From: Burkholderia savannae
GTDB lineage: Bacteria; Pseudomonadota; Gammaproteobacteria; Burkholderiales; Burkholderiaceae
DNA length: 64,000 nt
Direction of reading: 5' to 3'
Assembly: GCF_001524445.2 (NCBI RefSeq)
Contig: NZ_CP013417.1
Span: forward strand, 1,860,001-1,924,000
The translations under genes and the position numbers were made by a program. Shown in pieces: positions 49,385 to 58,503 of the stretch. Every line of letters starts with the position of its first letter. Position 1 is the first letter of the stretch. The notes beneath the pieces are model-generated. The model was given only the letters and a program-made list of their open reading frames with translations, was not told the origin of the DNA and made no database searches.

Positions 49385-50461
49385 TTAGAACGTGTGCTGA
49401 ATACCGGCATAAACACCGGTTTGCGCCTGCCCCGGTAACGGGCTCGTCGAACTGCCCGGCAGATTCGCTTCCAAGCCGAACGTTCCCGTCTTGCTGTTTC
49501 TGACCGTGGCCATCTGAAAATCAAGCAATGTCCGCTTCGACAGGTTGTATGTGCCGCCCAGCGTGTACATCGTTGCGTTACCGTTGCCGTGATTCGCATT
49601 CACGTGGTAGATCGCCGCGATCAACGACGCCTGCGAGTCAACCTGCCATGACACGCCACCCCATATCTGGTTGGTCACCGACGGAGCGCCCGGCGCGACC
49701 TGGCCGGCGTGCGACGACAGCCACACCGCCTGCAGCTTGAACGGAGCCAGAAACACGTTGGCGCCCACGAAATACTCTTTGGAATACTGAAAGACATCGT
49801 CGAGCGCGCCGTTCGCGGGATTTCTCACCTCGTCATATGTGCCCCGGATCTGGAAGAGCGGCGCGGTATAGGTGATCTGAAAACCGCCTTGCCGCCCCTG
49901 AACCGTCGTGCCGTTTCCATTCCAGTTCGTCGCGTTCGATAGTGCGTACTGGGCCGCGAAATCAAACCCATGAAACGCGGGCGACTGATACGAGATGTTG
50001 TTGCTCGAAATCGGCCAGCTCCTTCCGCGCACCAACGAAGCCGACGACCACGATGACATGATGAACGGGTCGAAGTCCCACGTTCCATATGAAATGAATA
50101 ACTGGCGGCCTACCTGCAATCTCCCGTAACGCGGGTTATCTAAACCGATCGCCGCCCACCGCGTCCATATCGAGTTCGGAGCGCTGAATTGTCCATTCGT
50201 GGCGTTGAAGCTGTTTTCGAGTTTGAAGACAATGTCGGTGTTCGCGCCAATATCTTCCTTGCCGGTCAATCCCCACAGGCTGGTCCCCCAGTCTCCACTC
50301 TCGGCACGGAAGCGCGAACTTTGACCGCCGTGCGGATTCGTGACCGCGTTCATGTATTCGATTCCCGTATCAATGCGACCGTACAACGTGAGGCCGCTTT
50401 CGGCATACGCCGGTGCTGCACCCACGGCAAAACCGGCTATCAAACACGCCTTCCTCATCAT
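49385..50461 (-). CDS. General porin (Burkholderia type)
   Basis: A 358-residue outer-membrane porin. Signal peptide ~1-20 (ends AYAES), then the Gram-negative porin start SGLTLYGRIDTGIEY and the terminal GVYAGIQHTF ending in Phe, the signal for the BAM machinery. The many strands give an expected 16-stranded trimeric barrel. Sitting inside the xylose operon between xylD and xylX, it probably admits pentoses or xylo-oligosaccharides. Upstream 50462-50580 is AT-rich with TATAAC/TATATT-like motifs. Confidence 0.88.
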   Translation of the reverse strand: MMRKACLIAGFAVGAAPAYAESGLTLYGRIDTGIEYMNAVTNPHGGQSSRFRAESGDWGTSLWGLTGKEDIGANTDIVFKLENSFNATNGQFSAPNSIWTRWAAIGLDNPRYGRLQVGRQLFISYGTWDFDPFIMSSWSSASLVRGRSWPISSNNISYQSPAFHGFDFAAQYALSNATNWNGNGTTVQGRQGGFQITYTAPLFQIRGTYDEVRNPANGALDDVFQYSKEYFVGANVFLAPFKLQAVWLSSHAGQVAPGAPSVTNQIWGGVSWQVDSQASLIAAIYHVNANHGNGNATMYTLGGTYNLSKRTLLDFQMATVRNSKTGTFGLEANLPGSSTSPLPGQAQTGVYAGIQHTF

Positions 50462-50733
50462 GCTCCAAACCCTCCATCTACCTTATTCGGGCCTTTTATG
50501 GATGCAACACCATTTGCCAGGCGCCCGATTCATTACGCAAACACATCATTTAGTTATACAAAATATATTGGCGTGATGCCTTCATGAAGTCGCACTTCCC
50601 GCTGCTCGGTTCTTCCGGGCAGGAATCGGACCGGTGACTTTGCTGGCTCAGCGGTTCCTGGCGCATCGCCCGATATGGCGATTAGGCGCCGCCGGCAAGA
50701 CAGCGGAGGAGTTCAGTCAACTCATGGCGATGT

Positions 50734-52521
50734 TCAGTGATTGTGCCGAGCAGGCGTGTGAGCAACGCCGCGATACTTGACGGCCAACTCCATGCATGCG
50801 CCGTGCTCCAATTGGCCGACAGTCGAGCGATAGATCTCCTGCCACGGCGTCTGATTCGGCCTCACCGGCGGCGCGCCTTCCTCCGTGCGGCGACGCTGGC
50901 GCTCCGATTCGGACACCAGCATGTCGCACGTTCCGGCATTCAGGTCGATGCGAACGACATCGCCGGTTCGCAGCAGCGAGAGTCCTCCACCCACCGCGCT
51001 TTCCGGCGATGCATTGAGGATCGAAGGACTATCGGATGTGCCGGACTGACGCCCGTCGCCGAGCGTCGGCAAACTGGTCACGCCGTGCCGGATGAGCGCG
51101 TCGGGAGGCTGCATATTCACGACCTCCGCCGAACCGGGCCAGCCCACCGGCCCGGCGCCGCGAATCACGAGAATGGTTCGCTCGTCGATGCCCAGTGCCG
51201 GGTCGTTGATTCGAGCGTGATAGTCGTCCGAATCTTCGAATACCACGGCGCGGCACTCGAACACGTTCTCGCTTCCCGGCGTCGCCAAATAGCGTTGCCT
51301 GAACTCGTCGGAAATGACGCTCGTCTTCATGATGGCGAAATCGAACAGGTTGCCGCGGAGCACCAGGAAACCCGCGCGCTCCATCAGCGGAGCGGTAAAC
51401 CGCGCGATCGCCTCCCGGTCGACGCTCTCCCGTCCTGTGAGGTTCTCGCGCATGGTGCGTCCTGTGACAGTAGGACGATCCACTCTCAGCCGGCCGGCTT
51501 GCATCATCTCCCACATCACGGCCGGAACGCCGCCCGCGCGATGGAAGCGCTCCCCCAAATATTTGCCCGCGGGCTGCACGTTCGCGAGGAGCGGCACATC
51601 GTAACCGTAGGCCTTCCAGTCGTCCGGCGACAATGTGACGCCCGCATGGCGCGCCATCGCCATGATGTGGGGTTGGGCATTCGTCGATCCGCCGATCGCA
51701 GCGTTCACTGCGATCGCGTCCAGAAAGGCGTCGCGAGTCAGAATCGTCGATGGCCGTTGATCGTCGTACGCCAATGCGACGATACGACGCCCGGTTTCGT
51801 ATGCGACCTGTGCGCGCTCGCGATAAGGCGCCGGGATGGTCGCGCTGCCGGTCAGCGACAACCCGAGCGCTTCAGCCAGAGAATTCATCGTGAGCGCGGT
51901 CCCCATCGTGTTGCAATGCCCCGCGGACGGTGCGGAAGCCGTGGCGATCCGTAGAAATTCCTCACGATCGATCTCACCTGCGGCCAATCGCCTGCGGCCC
52001 TTCCAGATGCTCGCCCCCGAGCCGGCCGGTTCGCCGCCATACCAGCCGTCGAGCATCGGGCCGCCGGACAGCACGATGGCGGGGATGTCCACGGTGCTGG
52101 CCGCCATGATCTGCGACGGCGTGGTCTTGTCGCAACCGGTGGTCAGCACAACGGCGTCAATGGGGTATCCATGCAAAATCTCCACCAATCCGAGGTAGGC
52201 CAAATTTCGATCGAGCGCAGCCGTCGGGCGGCGGCAGTTTTCGAATACCGGATGGACGGGAAACTCGAGCGGTATCCCGCCGGCATCTCGAATGCCGTCG
52301 CGAACCCGCCTGGCAAGTTCAAGGTGAATGCGGTTGCAGGGACTGATGTCACTGCCTGACTGCGCGATGCCGATGATCGGTTTGCCCGAGCGCAATTCAG
52401 CCGGCGTCATGCCGTAATTCATGAATCGCTCGAGATACAACGCCGTCATGTCGATGCGATCCGCGTTGGCAAACCAGTCCTGCGAACGGAAGCTTCCCCG
52501 GGCGCGGCTCTTCTCACTCAT
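50734..52521 (-). CDS. xylD: Pentonate dehydratase (XylD, IlvD/EDD family)
   Basis: A 595-residue [Fe-S] dehydratase that removes water from D-xylonate (or L-arabinonate) to give 2-keto-3-deoxy-pentonate. The cluster cysteines lie in SDISPCNRIH, LTTGCDKTTP and SAGHCNTMG; the SGSDISPCNRIHLELA, PIIGIAQSG and NMQPPDALIRHGVTSLPTLGDGRQSG blocks agree closely with Caulobacter XylD. The start at 52521 overlaps the lactonase gene by eight bases. 272 bp separate its stop from the porin gene start. Confidence 0.9.
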   Translation of the reverse strand: MSEKSRARGSFRSQDWFANADRIDMTALYLERFMNYGMTPAELRSGKPIIGIAQSGSDISPCNRIHLELARRVRDGIRDAGGIPLEFPVHPVFENCRRPTAALDRNLAYLGLVEILHGYPIDAVVLTTGCDKTTPSQIMAASTVDIPAIVLSGGPMLDGWYGGEPAGSGASIWKGRRRLAAGEIDREEFLRIATASAPSAGHCNTMGTALTMNSLAEALGLSLTGSATIPAPYRERAQVAYETGRRIVALAYDDQRPSTILTRDAFLDAIAVNAAIGGSTNAQPHIMAMARHAGVTLSPDDWKAYGYDVPLLANVQPAGKYLGERFHRAGGVPAVMWEMMQAGRLRVDRPTVTGRTMRENLTGRESVDREAIARFTAPLMERAGFLVLRGNLFDFAIMKTSVISDEFRQRYLATPGSENVFECRAVVFEDSDDYHARINDPALGIDERTILVIRGAGPVGWPGSAEVVNMQPPDALIRHGVTSLPTLGDGRQSGTSDSPSILNASPESAVGGGLSLLRTGDVVRIDLNAGTCDMLVSESERQRRRTEEGAPPVRPNQTPWQEIYRSTVGQLEHGACMELAVKYRGVAHTPARHNH

Positions 52522-53401
52522 TGCAGAATCCCTCCGTGCAAAATGCCTGCGGCTGGCCAGGCACGTCCGCTCGAAACTCGAAGAGCCCGCCCGCATGCGG
52601 CTGCCGTTGTAAAGCGGTGTTCGACAATCCTTTCCGGGCGGTCGTCACATACACCGTTCGTAAATCGTCTCCGCCGAAAACCAGCTTGGTGACGTTGTCG
52701 CAAGGGAAATGTATCTGGTCGGTCAGCGCGCCATCCGGCGAAAATCGTTCGATTCGGGCCCCGCCGAAGAGGGCGACCCATACGAATCCGTTCGCGTCCA
52801 CTGCCATGCCGTCCGGATATCCGCCTCCCGATATGGAGACGAATCGGCGCTTGCGCGCGAGCATTCCCTCCTCATCGACGTCAAACGCATAGATGACGCG
52901 ATTCAGCGTATCGGCGTGATACATCACGCGGCCGTCGGGGCTGACGGCTGGGCCGTTGGTGATGACGTAGCCTGTATCGCAGGCAATTGGCCTGCCATTG
53001 GGCTGGACGCGGTACAACGTGCCTCGCGCCTGTCGCTCGCTGTCATCCATTGAACCAAACCACAGCCGCCCCCGCCGATCGACATAACCGTCGTTCAGCC
53101 GGTTCCCCGGGATGTTCGATTCGACGTCGATGATCTTGAGGAATGCCCCGGTGATCGTGTCGAATCGATAGATGCCGTCCTCGAGGCCCGACGCCAGCCC
53201 GCCGTCGGCCAGCGGAGCGAGAAACCCCGGTTGCGCGGGCGCCGCCCACGAACTCGCCTGCCGGCTGTCGACATTCAGGCGATGCACCCGCTGGCTCTTG
53301 ATATCGACGAAGTAAACCGAGCGCTCGGCGTCGCTCCAGATCGGACCTTCGCCGAGTTCCGCGGCGACATCCCAAATGCAGATCGGTGCGGTTGTCTTCA
53401 T
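52514..53401 (-). CDS. xylC: SMP-30-family sugar lactonase (XylC-type)
   Basis: A 295-residue cytosolic beta-propeller lactonase. It starts DVAAELGEGPIWSDAERSVYFVDI, where the metal-binding Glu lies, and contains GNRLNDGYVDRRGRLWFGSMD, ALSPDGRVMYHADT-like VSPDGRVMYHADTLNR and GGYPDGMAVDANGFVWVALF, the family landmarks. It opens xylonolactone or arabinonolactone to the acid. Overlaps the SDR gene by four bases (ATGA) and the dehydratase gene by eight. Confidence 0.86.
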   Translation of the reverse strand: MKTTAPICIWDVAAELGEGPIWSDAERSVYFVDIKSQRVHRLNVDSRQASSWAAPAQPGFLAPLADGGLASGLEDGIYRFDTITGAFLKIIDVESNIPGNRLNDGYVDRRGRLWFGSMDDSERQARGTLYRVQPNGRPIACDTGYVITNGPAVSPDGRVMYHADTLNRVIYAFDVDEEGMLARKRRFVSISGGGYPDGMAVDANGFVWVALFGGARIERFSPDGALTDQIHFPCDNVTKLVFGGDDLRTVYVTTARKGLSNTALQRQPHAGGLFEFRADVPGQPQAFCTEGFCNE

Positions 53402-54165
53402 GCGCCGTACCAACCCGCATCCACGAAATATGCCCGCCCCGAGCAACGGGCGGAATCGCTGGAGGCGAGGAACAATGCCATGTTGGCCACGTGCTCCGGC
53501 TCTATCCGCAGCGGCAGACATTGCCCTTCGATGATCTTCGCTTCGCTTTCCGGAGATTGCCAGAGCTTCATCTGTCGAGGGGTACGCACCGCTCCCGGCA
53601 CAATGCAGTTGACCCGGATGCCATATGGTCCGAGATCGCGGGCAAGCCCGCGAGTCAGGCCTTCGATGCCGGCCTTGGCGGTCATGTAGATGGACAGGTC
53701 TTTCAACGCGAGATGCCACGAGATCGATCCGAGATTGACGATCGATCCGCCGCCGGCTTCACGCATGCCATTCGTCACGGCCTGCGAGCAAAAAAAATGA
53801 TGCTTGAGGTTGACGGCGAGCCGTTGGTCCCAGTCGCTGCTTGTAACGGATTCGACGGTGTTCCGATTATCGTTTGCCGCGTTATTGATCAACACGTCGA
53901 CGGGACCGGCGCCCGCTACGACCCGTTCGAACGCGCGCCCGATGGCGCCGACGTCCCGCAGATCGCACGAGACGAACGTCGGCGGGCATTCGGCCCGGCG
54001 GTGCGTAGCCTCGAGTGCGCTGGACTCCTCTTGTGCGATGTCCAGAAAGAACACTCGCGCGCGTTGCCTCACGAACGCCTCCACCATCGCGGCGCCGATG
54101 CCGCTTCCCCCTCCGGTGACGACGACGGCCTTCCCCGCAAGGCTGGGATAGATTGTGTGCGACAT
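53398..54165 (-). CDS. xylB: SDR aldose dehydrogenase (XylB-type)
   Basis: A 255-residue short-chain dehydrogenase. The TGGGSGIG cofactor motif is at 17-24, NNAA follows, and the catalytic Ser147/149-Tyr160-Lys164 set is present (NLGSISWHLALKDLSIYMTAK). Position at the head of the xylC-xylD-xylX-xylA run makes it the D-xylose (or L-arabinose) 1-dehydrogenase that starts the oxidative pathway. No strong ribosome site is seen; the ATG at 54165 gives the family length. 50 bp after the ABC ATPase gene. Confidence 0.84.
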   Translation of the reverse strand: MSHTIYPSLAGKAVVVTGGGSGIGAAMVEAFVRQRARVFFLDIAQEESSALEATHRRAECPPTFVSCDLRDVGAIGRAFERVVAGAGPVDVLINNAANDNRNTVESVTSSDWDQRLAVNLKHHFFCSQAVTNGMREAGGGSIVNLGSISWHLALKDLSIYMTAKAGIEGLTRGLARDLGPYGIRVNCIVPGAVRTPRQMKLWQSPESEAKIIEGQCLPLRIEPEHVANMALFLASSDSARCSGRAYFVDAGWYGA

Positions 54166-54215
54166 GATCGTTTCAGTTGTATCGATGGGTTGGCGAGTGG
54201 CGGAAATGGGCGAGA

Positions 54216-55382
54216 TCATGCCGATCGCAGCGGGTAATCGCGCGCGCGCCCAACGTCGAGGCGCCGCAATGCGAGGCCCTCGTCATCAAAGACATGACAG
54301 AAATGGGGAGAAGCCGTCAATGTGATCGGTTGCCCGCCCGCCAGATCGACGTCGCCGCTGAGCTTCGCGATCACATTAGCGTCGCCGTTCTGGCCAATGC
54401 TTGCGTGCAGATACGTGCATTCGCCGAAGCGCTCGACCCGACGCGTCCTTGCGCGGATGATTTGACTGCGGGTGTCGCCGTCCGTAATGACGAGATGCTC
54501 GGGACGCATGCCCAAGGTCACCTCCATTCCGACGTGCGCGTTGGCTCCGCTCACGGATGCACGCAATACTTCGCCGCCGAGCAGGCAAACCGTCACGCCG
54601 CCCGCATCGACAGCGGCAATCCGGCCTCGCACGATATTCATCCTCGGCGAGCCGATGAACTCCGCGACGAACCGGCTTCCCGGCCGATGGTACAAATCCA
54701 GCGGCGAGCCGATCTGCGCAATGCTGCCGTGGCGCTCCACGTCCGCACCCGCACGCAACAGCACGATCTTGTCCGCCAGCGCCATAGCCTCGGTCTGATC
54801 GTGCGTGACGTAGACGGCGCTCGCCTGGTTAAAAGCTTTATGAAGGCGTGCGATTTCGATGCGCGTCTGGACGCGCAGCGCGGCGTCGAGGTTCGACAAC
54901 GGCTCGTCGAAGAGAAACACTCCCGGCTCCCGAACGATGGCCCGCCCGATGGCGACACGCTGCCGCTGCCCGCCGGACAGTGCCGCCGGCTTGCGCTCCA
55001 GCAGCTTATCGAGTTGCAGCGACGCTGCGGCCTCGCGGACCTTCCTGTCGATCGCGGCCGAATTCAGCTTGGCTTGCCGCAGGCCAAAGGCCATGTTCTC
55101 GTAGACGCTCATATGCGGATAGAGCGCATAGTTTTGAAAAACCATGGCAACGCGCCGCTGGGACGGATGCACTGCGTTGACCAACTTCCCGTCGATCCGC
55201 ATCTCGCCGCTGGTGATCGTTTCGAGGCCCGCGATCATCCGCAGCAGAGTCGATTTTCCGCATCCGGACGGCCCGAGAAACACGCAGAATTCGTTCGTGC
55301 CAACCTCGAGGTTGATGTCGCGAATGACGGGGGGATTGTTGCCGTACGCTTTATGAATGCTTGCGAGACTGATGCTTGCCAT
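54216..55382 (-). CDS. Sugar ABC importer ATP-binding protein (UgpC/MsmK-type)
   Basis: A 388-residue ATPase of the carbohydrate-import CUT1 group. Walker A GPSGCGKST at 37-45, signature ALSGGQRQR, Walker B VFLFDEPLSNLDA and switch THDQTEAM are intact, followed by the regulatory TOBE-type domains (FIGSPRMNIVRG, VTLGMRPEHLVI). It should power uptake of a pentose or oligosaccharide. The permease gene immediately upstream is reduced to its last codons by the IS insertion, leaving this protein without its usual membrane partner here. Confidence 0.9.
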   Translation of the reverse strand: MASISLASIHKAYGNNPPVIRDINLEVGTNEFCVFLGPSGCGKSTLLRMIAGLETITSGEMRIDGKLVNAVHPSQRRVAMVFQNYALYPHMSVYENMAFGLRQAKLNSAAIDRKVREAAASLQLDKLLERKPAALSGGQRQRVAIGRAIVREPGVFLFDEPLSNLDAALRVQTRIEIARLHKAFNQASAVYVTHDQTEAMALADKIVLLRAGADVERHGSIAQIGSPLDLYHRPGSRFVAEFIGSPRMNIVRGRIAAVDAGGVTVCLLGGEVLRASVSGANAHVGMEVTLGMRPEHLVITDGDTRSQIIRARTRRVERFGECTYLHASIGQNGDANVIAKLSGDVDLAGGQPITLTASPHFCHVFDDEGLALRRLDVGRARDYPLRSA

Positions 55383-55461
55383 GATCCACTCAACTTGAAG
55401 TCAGGATGCGATCCCGCACCCGGGACGGGGGCGGTCGTTCGGGTCATGCCTGCTGTCGTTG

Positions 55462-55516
55462 CTACCCTTTCACGGAGCCCGCCATCATCCCTTTGATGAT
55501 CCGCTCCTGTCCGAAG
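55462..55516 (-). pseudogene. C-terminal scrap of a sugar ABC permease
   Basis: The last 18 codons of a MalG-type permease, reading LFGQERIIKGMMAGSVKG and a stop at 55462, end abruptly at the IS boundary. The G-x-x-AGAVKG-like ending (here MMAGSVKG) is characteristic of CUT1 permease C-termini. The rest of the gene is absent from the window on the other side of the IS, so a deletion accompanied the insertion. Confidence 0.82.
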
Positions 55517-55603
55517 AGAGGTGGCCGCGCAAATTCGGACAGTCGGGTAAGTGGAATGCCCGGGGCCTGAGCCAGCGATAATGCAGGCAAAGGAACCGGA
55601 AAG

Positions 55604-55912
55604 ATGACGAAGAGAACCCGACGGACGCACTCAGCGGCGTTCAAAGCGAAAGTGGCCCTGGCGGCGGTCAAGGGCGAGCGCACGCTGGCCGAACTGGCGC
55701 AGCAGTTCGATGTGCACCCGAACCAGATCACGGAGTGGAAGCGGCAACTGCAGGAGCGTGCGGCGGATGTGTTCGGCGCGGCCGCTCCACCGTCGAACGA
55801 GCCGCCGGTGGACGTGAAAACGCTGCACGCGAAAATCGGACAGTTGACGCTGGAGAACGATTTTTTGTCAGGAGCGCTCGGCAAAGCCGGACTGCTGAGC
55901 GCAAAGCGATGA
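55604..55912 (+). CDS. IS3-family transposase OrfA
   Basis: A 102-residue DNA-binding protein: [43 protein letters not shown] is the helix-turn-helix of IS3 OrfA, followed by a leucine-zipper-like region ([17 protein letters not shown]). It overlaps orfB by four bases in the -1 frame, and the slippery heptamer TTTTTTG at 55861-55867 lies near its end. Confidence 0.9.
   Translation: MTKRTRRTHSAAFKAKVALAAVKGERTLAELAQQFDVHPNQITEWKRQLQERAADVFGAAAPPSNEPPVDVKTLHAKIGQLTLENDFLSGALGKAGLLSAKR
55861..55867 (+). promoter_or_regulatory. Candidate -1 ribosomal frameshift site (TTTTTTG)
   Basis: A T-TTT-TTG slippery heptamer in the orfA frame. Slipping back one base joins orfA to the upstream-extended orfB frame ([16 protein letters not shown] before MIDRT), giving the fused OrfAB transposase typical of IS3-family elements. 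Confidence 0.6.
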
Positions 55913-56739
55913 TTGACCGTACGCATGCGCTGCCGGTTTCGCGACAGACGCGACTGGTTGGCATCGCGAGATCGAGCGCGTATTACCGGGCGCAGCCAGT
56001 GAGCGAGGCGGACCAGTTGCTGATGCGGCGGATCGACGAACTGCACATGGAGTTTCCGTTTGCCGGAGCGCGGATGCTGGCGCGTCTGTTGCGCCGGGAA
56101 GGCTATGAGGTCGGCCGCCGCCGCGTGCGCACGCTGATGAAACGCATGGGCGTGGAAGCGCTGTACTGCAAGCCGAACACGAGCCGACGCAATGCGCAGC
56201 ACAAGATCTGGCCGTACCTGCTGCGCGGCATGAAAATCGCCCGGGCCAATCAGGCGTGGGCACTGGACACGACATACATTCCGATGGCGCGAGGCTTCGT
56301 GTACCTGACGGCAGTAGTGGATTGGTCAAGTCGCAAGGTGCTCTCGCACCGGGTGGCGATCACGCTGGAAGCAGTGCACGCCGTCGAGGCGCTCGAGGAA
56401 GCGTTCGCGCGCTACGGGCTGCCGGACATTGTGAACACCGATCAGGGCAGCCAGTTCACGGCGGGCGCGTTCACCGAGGCCGTACTGGGTCGAGGCGTGC
56501 GGCTGTCGATGGACGGTAAAGGGGCCTGGCGCGACAACGTGTTCGTCGAACGCGTGTGGCGCAGCGTCAAGTACGAAGAGGTTTACCTGCGAGCTTACGA
56601 GTCGGTCAGCCATGCCCGGCGCTCCATCGGCGACTACATCGAGCTGTACAACCGAAAACGGCCCCATTCGAGCCTGGCGGATCGGACGCCGGATGAGGCA
56701 TACTTCGCGACGCTGCCTGCGATCAAATCGGCAGCATGA
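55909..56739 (+). CDS. IS3-family transposase OrfB (DDE)
   Basis: A 276-residue integrase-fold catalytic protein. The DDE residues are in [19 protein letters not shown] and [18 protein letters not shown], with the usual [16 protein letters not shown] ending. It is complete and probably active, made alone or as OrfAB by frameshift. The start overlaps the orfA stop (ATGA). Confidence 0.9.
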   Translation: MIDRTHALPVSRQTRLVGIARSSAYYRAQPVSEADQLLMRRIDELHMEFPFAGARMLARLLRREGYEVGRRRVRTLMKRMGVEALYCKPNTSRRNAQHKIWPYLLRGMKIARANQAWALDTTYIPMARGFVYLTAVVDWSSRKVLSHRVAITLEAVHAVEALEEAFARYGLPDIVNTDQGSQFTAGAFTEAVLGRGVRLSMDGKGAWRDNVFVERVWRSVKYEEVYLRAYESVSHARRSIGDYIELYNRKRPHSSLADRTPDEAYFATLPAIKSAA

Positions 56740-56800
56740 TTGCCTCGGACGTTCCACTTAAAAATCTCAGAAAACTGTCCGAACGAGTGAGGCCACCTCT

Positions 56801-57164
56801 ATTCGGGTATACCCATTATTTGTGCGATGCAAGCCAGCGAAGGGTTTGACGAGTCCACGCAAAACCGCGACGCTTCGCGCGAGCACCCATCGTTACGACG
56901 TGGTCAGTGCGCCACCCCTCTTATTTTGCAAAGGAGCGCAGGCCTTCCGGCCGATTCAAGCGGGAGCGCATCGTCGCACGCGGGCACGGCTCGGAGCAGC
57001 TTCGCGCGCTGTCACCGGCCCTGATAGAATGCGGCCGGTAAGCGTGACGTTATCGATACCGTGCGAACGGAGCCTCGGATTCGCAGCAGCGCATGCATCC
57101 GCACGCGCAGGACATGCCGAGCGGCAGCCGAGGAGCACCAACCGCTCTTTGCGAAGCCCATGCA
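56801..57164. other. Gap between IS and LacI gene
   Basis: 364 bp including a short GGGTATACCC palindrome and a TATCGATA element at 57051-57058 (listed separately). No permease sequence was found, so the IS right flank is not simply the other half of the interrupted gene. Confidence 0.5.
57047..57062. promoter_or_regulatory. Candidate LacI-family operator
   Basis: ACGTTATCGATACCGT, centred on the perfect TATCGATA, is about 110 bp upstream of the LacI-type gene. A related TATCGATGGG sits just upstream of the xylB-type gene near 54180. Operator assignment is a guess based on symmetry and position. Confidence 0.3.
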
Positions 57165-58202
57165 ATGACTAAGCAAATTCCTACTCTCGCCCATGTTGCA
57201 AGAATCGCCGGCGTGTCGCAGATGACTGCCTCGAGGGCGCTCAACGATCGCCCCGGCGTATCTCAGGAGACGCGCGAGGAAGTGCTGAGGATTGCTGCGG
57301 ACATTGGATATGTCATGAATCGCAGCGCGCAGAAACTCTCCGGCGGGCGTAACGGCATCATTGGGATCGTGACGCCGATGCTCGACAATCAATTCGTCGG
57401 AGAACTGATTGTCGGCGTCGGCAGAGCCGCGCGAGCCGGCGGCTACGAAATCCTCGTGTACACCGTGTTCGACGAAGACCGACATTCGCACCACGGCGTC
57501 CTCGGGCTGATGAAGCAATTCACCGACGGCGTGATCGCCATCCTGCCGAGGGAATCAGTCTACTTCGACGCGCTGGCCGCGGCGCGCGTGCCCGTCGTCG
57601 TGATTGACCAGCGCGGCACGCTAGCCGGGTTTCCCTCCGTTTCCGTCGACAACTATGGCGGTGCGCTACGGGCCGTCGAACATCTGGTCGAACTCGGGCA
57701 CAAGCGCATTGCCTTCGTGTCGGGCGACGAATCGATCGAAGGCGTGCGCGACCGACGACGAGGCTATCTGGATGCGATTGCGCGATTCAATATGCCAAAC
57801 GACCCGGCACTTCTCGTTCAGGGCGGTCTCTCGCAGATGAAGGCATTCGACGTTGCGTCGCAATTGCTCGCTTTGCCCGACCCTCCGACCGCGATATTCG
57901 CGGCGAACGACTTGAGCGCCTTTGGTGTGATCGCTGCAGTCCGAGAGGCGGGCAAGCGAGTTCCCGGCGACATTTCGGTCATCGGATTCGACGACATACC
58001 GATGGCGTCGCAGGTGCATCCGTCGCTGACGACGATACGACAACCCTTTCCGCAAATGGCGCGCGCCGCCGTCAATACGCTAGTGGCACAAATCGACAGC
58101 CCGGAATCGGTGGCGCCACGCATCGTATTGCCCGCCGAACTGGTGATCAGGCAGTCCACCGGGCCTGCGTCCAACCGCGTTGAGTCGCCACAGGTCCGCT
58201 AG
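57165..58202 (+). CDS. LacI-family transcriptional regulator
   Basis: A 345-residue repressor with an N-terminal helix-turn-helix (PTLAHVARIAGVSQMTASRALNDRPGVS, ~5-32), hinge (NRSAQKLSGGRNGIIGIV) and a periplasmic-binding-protein-like sensor domain (~60-340, with GHKRIAFVSGDES, IFAANDLSAFGVI and SVIGFDD). It is divergent from the interrupted importer and xyl operon, so it most likely represses them in the absence of a pentose or derived ligand. The ATG at 57165 begins the helix-turn-helix region. Confidence 0.88.
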   Translation: MTKQIPTLAHVARIAGVSQMTASRALNDRPGVSQETREEVLRIAADIGYVMNRSAQKLSGGRNGIIGIVTPMLDNQFVGELIVGVGRAARAGGYEILVYTVFDEDRHSHHGVLGLMKQFTDGVIAILPRESVYFDALAAARVPVVVIDQRGTLAGFPSVSVDNYGGALRAVEHLVELGHKRIAFVSGDESIEGVRDRRRGYLDAIARFNMPNDPALLVQGGLSQMKAFDVASQLLALPDPPTAIFAANDLSAFGVIAAVREAGKRVPGDISVIGFDDIPMASQVHPSLTTIRQPFPQMARAAVNTLVAQIDSPESVAPRIVLPAELVIRQSTGPASNRVESPQVR

Positions 58203-58503
58203 ACGCTTGCGAGTGCGTCGGAACGCCGCCGCGATCCGCAGCGCAGCGGGGCGTGGGCCAATGTTTTCTTGCCGTCGATCCACTTGTGTCGCGCGGCGAG
58301 GGCTTTGATCTTGTCGTTCGTGGTTTCCGATGACGAGCGGTCTTGCCGACGCGGTTGCCGTGGTGCCCGTTTGCGCGGCGCTTCTCGCATCGCGAGCGCC
58401 ATGGCCGAGGATTGTCGTCGCGTTCGCTGCGTTCGGCGCGGGCACGTCGCAGTCCGCGCCGCCGATGATCGCGACCGTCCCGCGGCGACGCGACGCGCTC
58501 CGG
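58203..58503. other. Convergent gap
   Basis: 301 bp between the LacI gene and the porin gene. A frame on the minus strand (KIKALAARHKWIDGKKTLAH) is protein-like but has no start or family and may be a remnant. Confidence 0.4.

Larger units (their letters stand above)
55517..56800 (+). mobile_element. Intact IS3-family insertion sequence
   Basis: About 1.28 kb with two overlapping transposase frames and matching ends: the left end begins AGAGGTGGCC near 55517 and the right end finishes with its complement GGCCACCTCT near 56800; both ends also carry TTCGGACAG. No clear target duplication was found, consistent with a deletion on one side. It interrupted a sugar permease gene. Confidence 0.85.

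Noticed and set aside
56801..56815. GGGTATACCC at the IS right flank as an operator or target duplication
   Set aside because: Too short, and no copy at the left flank.
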